Origin: Promethearchaeota archaeon
GTDB lineage: Archaea > Asgardarchaeota > Lokiarchaeia > Sigynarchaeales > SOKP01
Length of the DNA: 7,054 nucleotides
Direction of reading: 5' to 3'
Assembly (NCBI GenBank): GCA_016839845.1
Contig: JAEOTL010000218.1
Coordinates: forward strand, 1-7,054
In this document: positions 1 to 6,150 of the stretch, piece after piece
Layout: each line of letters opens with the position of its first letter
Position numbering within the stretch: position 1 is the stretch's first letter
Notes under the pieces: model-generated
Databases searched by the model: none
What the model was told of the DNA's origin: nothing
What the model saw: the letters and a program-made list of their open reading frames with translations, nothing else
Made by a program: the position numbers and the translations under genes

Positions 1-3000
1 CGGCATCAATTACCTCGGATATTGGAAATCTCATCGAAATTGTCAATACTACATCACAGGCTATAGTTATCAATCAATCAAATCAAATCGTCAATATAAT
101 TTGTGATGTAAGTTCGAATTTCTTTGATGTCGTAGATATTGATGGTGTTCCCGTCGATTCAGGATGGATTATTGTTGGCAATAGCTCTCATGAACTCCAA
201 AATTGCTCGATTGACGGAACTGGTCATGCACGATTTTGGTGGGAAGATACCCTTCCGTACCAATATAATTACACAGTTTATTATCAAGATACTGATTATA
301 ATCCTCAAATTATTCCCGTCGCGTCGGGGGATATAACTTTGCAAAATTCCACAATTCAAATTGAAGCGGATTTAACGACTGTGGACTTCACAATTCTTAC
401 ACTTATTAGTCAACAACCAGTAAGTGGAGTAAAATTATTATTAGCTTCTTTGAACACAGGTGTAAGTATAGTAAATTTGACTTCTGATAATGATGGAGAA
501 GCTACATTGAGATGGCTTAACTCTTCGGGAATCAATAGTAATTATTCTATACAACTTGAATTTTTTGGAGCTTCACGTAGATTTAACATGACGAGTATTA
601 CACAAAGTCTAGTTACAGAAACAAATTTTACGGTTTCTGCCACACAAAGTTATAATATTTATATTGAAATTTCACTTGAAAATTACGAAACAGAACTCAT
701 CTCTTTAAATCCAACTGACTATATTTCAGTGAAATATGGATCTCAACTGAGTCTAAGGATGTTATTTAATGTCAGTAAGGCAATAGGTGCTGAACATTTA
801 TTAGGTCCTGCTTATAGTGATATAATGTTATACGAAATATATAAAGGAGCAGAGCTTATACAATATGGAAATTTAGGTACTGACGGAGATTACACAGGGA
901 CTCACTCTTCACTTATCAATACAGAAAATCTAGAAAGTGATGTAACGTACTTAATCTTTATATCAGCTCAAAAATCTGGGTATTCTATTCCTCAAGAGAT
1001 ACTTCTTCAATTAAGTGTTCAGGAAAATGATTTAATTCTAAATCAATCTCAAAATGATGACTCAGTACAATCCGTTTATTGGGCAGAAAGTGTTGATTTA
1101 TCTGTAAAAGCTTACGGAGAAATTTCTGAAAGTTTTACGACAGGAACTAATATTTTTCAAAGTGTAGATCATAATCTCAGGTTTTCTCTACCAGATATTG
1201 AATCGAGTTGGAACCTAACACAAATTACCTTCAATATTTATAATATCTCGTGGAATGTTAATGCGTCTAATATAAATATATCGATTCTAGATCCCTTTGG
1301 GGTTAATAGTGTGTTTAACATCTCCAATCATGCAGGATGGGATTATAACCTTGGTGTCTGGACAGGCATAACTTTAAATATAGATAAAGGAAGCCCAACC
1401 TATGATAACAATTTTGAATTTTCTATTAACGGGACATTTGATAATACTGTAGATGTTATCGCTGATGCCTACCTCACTCGAACTAGATTAAATACTCAAT
1501 ACCGAAAATATAACGTCTCAAACACAATTTCCATTTTATCTGAATCTGAAGGGTGGGCAATTAAAAATGTCAGCTTTTACATTCAGAATTGTTACAATAC
1601 CGCTACATGGCAGAGAGTAAACCTATCTACTCTTACTAACTTAAATATAACAACTGCTAATGGTTTTAAATATTCTCTCAATTCTGGTGATGAAAATGGA
1701 AATGGGGTATTAATGATAGATGATAGAATTGTTTATCCCCTTGATAATCAATATTTATTTTCTATTGAAAGTCCTCTAAATACTATTTTTGATGTAATAA
1801 TCAAGGTTGAGTATGTTCAAGAGTTCTACCAAAATCAATATTTGGAGACCTTAAATGTATCAGACATACAAAGCAATATACCGAAAGGAGGGCTTTATCA
1901 ATTAGGTTTAACAGATGACTGGGATGAGAGTTACGCAGTCTTATTAATTAATAACATAAATAACCAAATTCAGCATTTTTCCCCTTCAGAAGTTGCTATG
2001 AATATCACGGTTGGGGGCCAAACGTATAGTGTTAGTAATACACTCCCAGGACAAGGTATTTTTTCACTTTCTGGTCTCAATAAAGACAGTATATACTCAG
2101 CAGTTATAGAAACTACTCAACCAGTTAATTTTACACTATCTTTTAAAATCAATTACGCAAGAAAAGTGACTTATGAAACTTTAGGAACAGTCACATATTT
2201 CTTAAGAGAATCCCCTGATATATCTGGAACAGTAAATTATTACTCTGGTTTGGGAGAATATTTACAAACATTAGATACTTCCCTCATAGATTCAGGATTT
2301 TACACAATTAATTTTGAAGTATATAAGGAGAACTACGCAACGGCATTGAAAGATTTGGATATCATGGTAATGAATCGTTTAACCTTAATAAATGGTGATT
2401 CCAGAATATATAGAGAATTAGAATTCATATACGTCAGAGATGCTCTCAATTTCACCATTCGTTATACCGACGCATTTACAGGGAGTTTAATTACAGGTTT
2501 AACTACTCAATCTTTTATATGGGAGAAATATGATATTCACGGAAATGTTACTGATGATGGCGCAGGAACATTAATTCAAGAAGTTGATGGTTCTTTTACA
2601 TTAGATTTCGATTCTGAGACGAAAGCTGTCGGAGATTATCTATTAATTGTGAATTTAGAGAAAGATAATTATGAATATAAAAATGCTATGATTCTTCTCA
2701 CAATTCAGACACGATTTCTCTCATATTCTCTAAGTAATAATTTTAAAGACTATCAATTAAGCATAGTCCAAGGGAAAAATGTATTAATCCAAGTAAACTT
2801 AACGGATCCAACACGAGGAGGAATTCCGCTCCTAAATGCTTCACTTACACTAAATATTAACGGAAACGACTATAACTTCACTGAATATGCGAATGGTACC
2901 TACAGCTTTATTTTCGAAACTTCTCAAGTGAACACTTTCTTAGCATCAAAAACTCTAACAGGAATCATCAATATTTCTAGAGAAGATTATTTCTCAGAAG

Positions 3001-4454
3001 TGTTCTTTCTTACAATCGTTGTTGAGATGGAAGAAATTTTCCCTGGTATGCCAACTTTTTACTTTTTGATAATAATTCTCGCCATAGTTGCTGTTGTCGG
3101 AAGTATTGTTGGGTATCGAGTCATTAAAAATGCAAAAATTCCCACTTTTGTTAAAAATGTAAGAGAAATTAAAAAGGAAATCAAAGGTGGGAAAGAGATC
3201 TCAGATTCTTATCTCTATCAAAATAAAGAAGTATTTGTTGGGGAGATAGTGAAAGATAAATGGCGTAATATAGGTCTTTCAATGGGAGATATCTTAGAAC
3301 TTGAAATCAAGAAAAGTAGAAAGTTACCGTTAATAGAGCATATGGGACAAGTACATGATTTCAAACCTTTAGGAATGATATTAATGAAATGGGATGAAAG
3401 AATAGGAGCAGAACTCCTAGCAAAATATCCTCAAGATGTTAATGTTTCCGAGAAAACTCTGATGCAAATCTATGGAACCCATGAATACAGTGCCGAAAAA
3501 GGGATAATTACATTAATAGTAGGTAATCTAAATATCTTATCTTATTATACAGGACCAGAAACGGGTTATTACATTGTCTTAATTTTGGATATGGACGATG
3601 ATCCGGATGTATATGAAGGAGAAATGGCAAATATTGGATCTTTAATCCTGCAAAACCTCGAAGATGATGTTTATCTTCAGATGATACCCTCATTTTTCCA
3701 GCGCTTGTCAATTTATCCCACACTTACGTATGAACAAAATCTTATTTTTTACTATCAGGATTCAATCAAACAAATGATCATCAATATTTTACGAGATTAT
3801 GGGATAATAACGAGGTCAGAATTGAATATTTGGGTTAGAGACAGAGATTTAGAAGGTATTATTGACTTGGAAGCAATTTTAGCTGAGCTTGTACGGTATG
3901 AACTGATTAAAGTAGCCTCTGTAAAAGGGATCCCTTCAGAGCTTATCTTTCTAACAAAAGACATATTTATGCTCAGGGTACCCCCTGACACACTATTTAA
4001 AGATCCTGTGAAAAACGGTCTACCAATACAATTTGCTAAACCTTATCAGGAGGACGTCCAGAACTATTTCAAAGAATATCATCCAACAGACGATGACATG
4101 CTTAAACTTCTTGATAACTTAATTGATCCTGAAGTGTATGAAACAGTACGTTTGTTAAGAACGGCCATAGTTACGATGAAGGATTTTGAAAAATTAAGAA
4201 ATAGAGGAGTCAACGATATTTATGGTGTGTTAAAAAAACTATATGATACAAACATGATTAAAGTCTTTAAAGATGAGAATGGAGTAGAATATTATACACT
4301 CCTTACCGATTTCTATATGAATCTAATTTTTCCCAAATATCTCTTAAGCGTTATTAAGAGATCCTATGAACAGAAATCGAAAACAGATAAAGTATTAGTA
4401 GAATATCTTAATTTACTCGAAGATGCTTATATCGATTTAAAATCAAAAAGGTAA
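1..4454 (+). CDS. Giant single-pass surface protein: repeat-rich Ig-like ectodomain, TM helix, longin-like and winged-helix cytoplasmic tail (5' partial)
   Basis: The frame is open from the first whole codon (position 3) to TAA at 4452-4454, giving 1483 visible residues; the true start and any signal peptide lie left of the window. The TTG at 339 is internal: the 112 codons before it have no stop and encode the same kind of beta-rich, sequon-bearing protein. Residues 1-1018 look extracellular: Ig/carboxypeptidase-regulatory-like beta modules, about 33 N-x-S/T sequons by hand count, and three diverged repeats of about 116 residues in the middle. One hydrophobic helix spans residues 1019-1038 (nt 3057-3116), followed by a basic stretch. 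In the cytoplasm, residues 1123-1225 have a beta-beta-alpha-beta-beta-alpha pattern (with 'KWDERIGAELLAKYP') suggesting a longin/roadblock-like fold. Residues 1253-1330 and 1364-1449 look like two winged helices. Orientation fits the sequon bias. A surface sensor or adhesin signalling inward is inferred; ligand and partners are unknown. I recognise the architecture type, not a named family. Confidence 0.88.
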   Translation, partial: ASITSDIGNLIEIVNTTSQAIVINQSNQIVNIICDVSSNFFDVVDIDGVPVDSGWIIVGNSSHELQNCSIDGTGHARFWWEDTLPYQYNYTVYYQDTDYNPQIIPVASGDITLQNSTIQIEADLTTVDFTILTLISQQPVSGVKLLLASLNTGVSIVNLTSDNDGEATLRWLNSSGINSNYSIQLEFFGASRRFNMTSITQSLVTETNFTVSATQSYNIYIEISLENYETELISLNPTDYISVKYGSQLSLRMLFNVSKAIGAEHLLGPAYSDIMLYEIYKGAELIQYGNLGTDGDYTGTHSSLINTENLESDVTYLIFISAQKSGYSIPQEILLQLSVQENDLILNQSQNDDSVQSVYWAESVDLSVKAYGEISESFTTGTNIFQSVDHNLRFSLPDIESSWNLTQITFNIYNISWNVNASNINISILDPFGVNSVFNISNHAGWDYNLGVWTGITLNIDKGSPTYDNNFEFSINGTFDNTVDVIADAYLTRTRLNTQYRKYNVSNTISILSESEGWAIKNVSFYIQNCYNTATWQRVNLSTLTNLNITTANGFKYSLNSGDENGNGVLMIDDRIVYPLDNQYLFSIESPLNTIFDVIIKVEYVQEFYQNQYLETLNVSDIQSNIPKGGLYQLGLTDDWDESYAVLLINNINNQIQHFSPSEVAMNITVGGQTYSVSNTLPGQGIFSLSGLNKDSIYSAVIETTQPVNFTLSFKINYARKVTYETLGTVTYFLRESPDISGTVNYYSGLGEYLQTLDTSLIDSGFYTINFEVYKENYATALKDLDIMVMNRLTLINGDSRIYRELEFIYVRDALNFTIRYTDAFTGSLITGLTTQSFIWEKYDIHGNVTDDGAGTLIQEVDGSFTLDFDSETKAVGDYLLIVNLEKDNYEYKNAMILLTIQTRFLSYSLSNNFKDYQLSIVQGKNVLIQVNLTDPTRGGIPLLNASLTLNINGNDYNFTEYANGTYSFIFETSQVNTFLASKTLTGIINISREDYFSEVFFLTIVVEMEEIFPGMPTFYFLIIILAIVAVVGSIVGYRVIKNAKIPTFVKNVREIKKEIKGGKEISDSYLYQNKEVFVGEIVKDKWRNIGLSMGDILELEIKKSRKLPLIEHMGQVHDFKPLGMILMKWDERIGAELLAKYPQDVNVSEKTLMQIYGTHEYSAEKGIITLIVGNLNILSYYTGPETGYYIVLILDMDDDPDVYEGEMANIGSLILQNLEDDVYLQMIPSFFQRLSIYPTLTYEQNLIFYYQDSIKQMIINILRDYGIITRSELNIWVRDRDLEGIIDLEAILAELVRYELIKVASVKGIPSELIFLTKDIFMLRVPPDTLFKDPVKNGLPIQFAKPYQEDVQNYFKEYHPTDDDMLKLLDNLIDPEVYETVRLLRTAIVTMKDFEKLRNRGVNDIYGVLKKLYDTNMIKVFKDENGVEYYTLLTDFYMNLIFPKYLLSVIKRSYEQKSKTDKVLVEYLNLLEDAYIDLKSKR
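1140..2165 (+). repeat. Three diverged tandem protein repeats (about 116 residues each) in the ectodomain
   Basis: Three successive beta-rich units share landmarks in the same order. A Trp after acidic or small residues is at nt 1209, 1554 and 1920. An N-I-(S/T) strand is at nt 1275 (INIS), 1644 (LNIT) and 2001 (MNIT). A strand of the form FEFSI / YLFSI / YSAVI sits near nt 1413-1427, 1752-1766 and 2094-2108. After that come similar terminal strands containing 'VIADAYLTR', 'VIIKVEYVQ' and 'LSFKINYAR'. Landmark spacing is 113-123 residues. The similarity is visible only in protein, not DNA, so the duplication is old. A jelly-roll or Ig-type beta sandwich is inferred from the strand pattern. 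Boundaries are approximate. Confidence 0.62.
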
Positions 4455-4496
4455 GATTTAATCAAATCTTTAATAAGCTCCAATTTCTATTTTTTT
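4436..4496. terminator. Probable bidirectional terminator between convergent genes
   Basis: A perfect inverted repeat of 7 bp with a 4-base loop (AAGATTT-AATC-AAATCTT) lies at 4453-4470, starting inside the TAA stop of the surface-protein gene. On the + strand it is followed by T-rich sequence with a run of seven T at 4490-4496. On the - strand it is followed almost at once by TTTTT (4449-4445) and then TTTT, inside the 3' end of the surface-protein gene. Archaeal transcription commonly ends at U-rich tracts, so the T-runs may matter more than the weak AT hairpin. The + strand T-run overlaps the stop codon of the opposing DUF1847 gene (4497-4495). Confidence 0.55.
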
Positions 4497-5202
4497 ATCT
4501 ATTTTCCCTTAAATCTCTGGTGAAAAATGTCTTTCCATAATGAGTAAACAGCACAGCTGAAGGATTATGTGAATTGGTTCTATCTTTTGCAATAAAAGTA
4601 GTAACAGGTGCATCTGAAAGGCGAGTAAAGTTGATATCATGCCCCACACATAACCCGACTATAAGATTCATGTCAGTTTTAGCTTTATTTAATAGCAAAG
4701 CTTGAGCTACGGGGTTACATGTTACCATCCCTATTGGATAACCAGTTTTAGAAATCATGATATAATCTTTTGGAACCCCTACTGTTGTTTTTTGAACAGA
4801 GCCCGTTTTACAGCATACTGAACATACTTCAAATCCATAATCTTGAAGAATTTTTGCCGTTAATTCCGCTTCTTTTTGTAAACCAACACATGAGGCAATT
4901 CCTAGTCTCTTAAATCCCATACCTTTTGCATATTCAATGGTATCCTTTAATCGAGGCCAGTGCATGTATCCTTTAGCTTCCACTATTGATGCTACATTGG
5001 TAGATTTTTTCAAAAAATCATCATTTCTATATAATTCCATCGCCTTTTTAGTGATCTCAGGGCTAACTCGCATAGGACAGTTATCTAATTCTTTGTTTGG
5101 TTTCCCAATTGTGCACTGACTTACACTATCACATTTATAACATGTAGGAGCATTGAGATCCCGCATATCCTCATGTAATTTTTCTTCTTTTTCTTCTGGC
5201 AT
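4495..5202 (-). CDS. DUF1847 family cysteine-rich putative metal-binding protein
   Basis: This is a complete 235-residue cytoplasmic protein with no signal peptide or membrane segment. The N-terminal part carries Cys21, Cys24, Cys30 and Cys42 (C-x2-C-x5-C-x11-C), a likely metal-binding knuckle. Further cysteines are Cys105, Cys127, the pair Cys130-Cys131, Cys162 (in 'CNP') and Cys185, with His188 in 'GLCVGHD'. The C-terminal 'APVTTFIAKDR' and 'HNP' segments match what I know of DUF1847 proteins, a family annotated as metal-binding with no established reaction. Length is normal for the family. The ATG at 5202 gives a charged Glu/Lys-rich start before the first cysteine; ATG at codon 13 is an alternative that keeps all cysteines. 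No Shine-Dalgarno sequence is visible. It converges on the surface-protein gene and diverges from the GTPase gene, so it is probably transcribed alone. A redox or metal role is inference only. Confidence 0.9.
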   Translation of the reverse strand: MPEEKEEKLHEDMRDLNAPTCYKCDSVSQCTIGKPNKELDNCPMRVSPEITKKAMELYRNDDFLKKSTNVASIVEAKGYMHWPRLKDTIEYAKGMGFKRLGIASCVGLQKEAELTAKILQDYGFEVCSVCCKTGSVQKTTVGVPKDYIMISKTGYPIGMVTCNPVAQALLLNKAKTDMNLIVGLCVGHDINFTRLSDAPVTTFIAKDRTNSHNPSAVLFTHYGKTFFTRDLRENR

Positions 5203-5268
5203 AGTCCATCTAGAATTTTTTATTTTTTAATTTTTTTTATTATTTTGAGCTCAGAATTTCAAAAATGC

Positions 5269-5284
5269 CAAAAACTTAATAAAT
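5269..5284 (+). promoter_or_regulatory. Candidate BRE/TATA promoter of the GTPase gene
   Basis: A purine-rich, BRE-like CAAAAA stretch runs directly into CTTAATAAAT, a fair match to an archaeal TATA element. A start of transcription about 25 bases downstream would fall near 5305, leaving a leader of roughly 30 bases that contains the ribosome-binding-like sequence. A second AT box (TTTAAATTATAA, 5289-5300) is possible but would leave a very short leader. The assignment rests on motif and spacing only. Confidence 0.4.
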
Positions 5285-5325
5285 CGAATTTAAATTATAA
5301 TATTGTTAGCAATTAAAATTCTAAA

Positions 5326-5332
5326 GGACGTG
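5326..5332 (+). promoter_or_regulatory. Probable ribosome binding site of the GTPase gene
   Basis: GGACGTG differs at one base from GGAGGTG, the sequence complementary to the usual archaeal 16S rRNA 3' end, and ends four bases before the ATG at 5337. It supports that ATG as the start. It is the only Shine-Dalgarno-like match I found before the three starts visible in the window. Confidence 0.45.
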
Positions 5333-5336
5333 TTCT

Positions 5337-5972
5337 ATGGCTCAATCTGCTGATAAAAAAAAGGGGTTCATCAAGATCCTTTATTATGGTATGGCTGAAT
5401 CGGGTAAGACCACGATTGTAGATACTCTTTATAAATTAACTAAGGAAAGCGAAAGAGAATTCGCACCTACGGGAAATTTGACAAAAATATCTATGGCGAG
5501 CGGAGCAACCCTCTATTTTGATAGAGGGACTTTTCAATCAAAAAGCCTAAATGGGAGTAAGAATCTCTTTTTTCATGTTTATACAGTTGCGGGTCAGAAG
5601 AGATTTTCTCCCTTAAGAAAGAAGATTTTTGATGGCACTGATGGTGTAATCTTTGTAGTTGATTCCCAAACCAAAATGTTTGAAGATAATGTTGAATCCT
5701 TAAAGGAATTAAAAAATATGGCTCAAGGAGGATTAATCAAAGATCTCCCTTTAGTAGTAATGCTCAATAAACAAGATTTGTCTGATGTAATCGGGGAAGA
5801 AGATTTTAAACAAGTCCTAAAGGATGAAAAGCTATGGTATGGCCCCGATCATGAATTATTTATTCGGAATCCCATAATTTATAAGACTTGCGCGCTATAC
5901 AATAAAAAGCAAAACGTTTATCGCAGTTTCTATGAATGTGCGAGACAAACACAGCAATATGGTAACTTCTAA
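5337..5972 (+). CDS. MglA/Arf-like small Ras-superfamily GTPase
   Basis: This complete 211-residue GTPase is a nucleotide-dependent switch, expected in the cytoplasm or at the inner membrane face. G1/Walker A is G18-MAES-GKT25. Switch I probably includes Pro44-Thr45. The 'TLYFD' strand (58-62) and 'FHVYTVAGQ' (79-87) are close to the bacterial polarity GTPase MglA, where 'YTVPGQ' replaces the Ras DTAGQ; here too the Walker B Asp position is Thr83, while the Gln at 87 is kept. 'GVIFVVDSQ' (103-111), G4 N144-K-Q-D147 and a G5-like T184-C-A-L complete the fold. Length is typical. There is no Gly2 for myristoylation, no C-terminal Cys lipid box and no membrane segment, so any membrane contact would need a partner. 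It has its own promoter and ribosome binding site and is followed by a T-run. Asgard archaea carry many such GTPases; the target of this one is unknown. A link to the nearby longin-like receptor is a hypothesis. Confidence 0.93.
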   Translation: MAQSADKKKGFIKILYYGMAESGKTTIVDTLYKLTKESEREFAPTGNLTKISMASGATLYFDRGTFQSKSLNGSKNLFFHVYTVAGQKRFSPLRKKIFDGTDGVIFVVDSQTKMFEDNVESLKELKNMAQGGLIKDLPLVVMLNKQDLSDVIGEEDFKQVLKDEKLWYGPDHELFIRNPIIYKTCALYNKKQNVYRSFYECARQTQQYGNF

Positions 5973-5990
5973 GGATAAAAGAAATCTAAT

Positions 5991-6000
5991 TCTTTTTTTG
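5991..6000 (+). terminator. T-run terminator after the GTPase gene
   Basis: Seven T in a row (5993-5999) begin about 20 bases after the GTPase stop codon, followed by more T-rich sequence (GTTCATTCTT). There is no strong stem before it. A U-run alone is enough for many archaeal genes. Confidence 0.4.
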
Positions 6001-6096
6001 TTCATTCTTAAAAATTGAAGTTTAAATGAAGTGCTTCTCTTTTGTATTTAACCAGATGTTCTAGATTCAACATAAAATAACGATTGTGTAGTTAGG

Positions 6097-6129
6097 TTGG
6101 TACAGTCCAATTCCAAAGCCACTGACCAA
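6097..6129 (+). promoter_or_regulatory. Stem-loop in the leader of the transporter gene
   Basis: TTGGT-A-CAGT (6097-6106) can pair with ACTG-ACCAA (6121-6129). This gives nine base pairs with one bulged A, closing a 14-base loop. The structure ends 21 bases before the ATG of the transporter, so it would lie in the mRNA leader and could affect translation or be bound by a protein. The rest of the 178-base gap (5973-6150) holds the T-run after the GTPase, a weak TATA-like GTATTTAA at 6044-6051 and no other gene that I can see. If translation began at TTG 6097 instead, the hairpin would be coding. I do not recognise it as a known riboswitch. Confidence 0.3.
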
Positions 6130-6150
6130 GAAACGGCTAAATTGCCAAGT

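Larger units (their letters stand above)
5203..5336. promoter_or_regulatory. Divergent intergenic region with promoters of the DUF1847 and GTPase genes
   Basis: This 134-bp, very AT-rich gap separates two genes that start in opposite directions, so each must have its promoter here or in its neighbour. The half next to DUF1847 (5211-5246) is made of long T-runs on the + strand, meaning A-runs with TAATAAAA-like sequence on the - strand. A TATA box for DUF1847 could lie there but cannot be singled out. The + strand candidate is listed separately. No clear operator-like palindrome was seen. Confidence 0.5.

Noticed and set aside
139..359. Short open frames on both strands (139-336 + and 159-359 -)
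   Set aside because: They lie inside the long surface-protein frame, which is open through this region and encodes coherent beta-rich protein. They have no recognisable domain and are shadows.
3508..3991. Two minus-strand open frames (3508-3723 and 3797-3991)
   Set aside because: They are antisense to the conserved cytoplasmic domains of the surface protein and resemble no family I know.
3759..4350. Surface-protein tail as a DNA-binding transcription factor
   Set aside because: Winged-helix shapes are inferred, but they are tethered to the membrane and winged helices also serve in protein binding. The sequence does not show DNA contacts, so I do not claim this.
4937..5119. Plus-strand open frame of 60 codons
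   Set aside because: It is antisense to the DUF1847 gene, including its cysteine knuckle, and shows no features of its own.
5211..5246. Long T-runs as a possible repeat or origin element
   Set aside because: They are simple AT-rich sequence in a divergent promoter region, with no repeated units or origin-like motif.
6080..6150. tRNA or known riboswitch around the hairpin
   Set aside because: There is no cloverleaf, no T-loop GTTCRA box and no acceptor stem; only one local stem-loop can be drawn.
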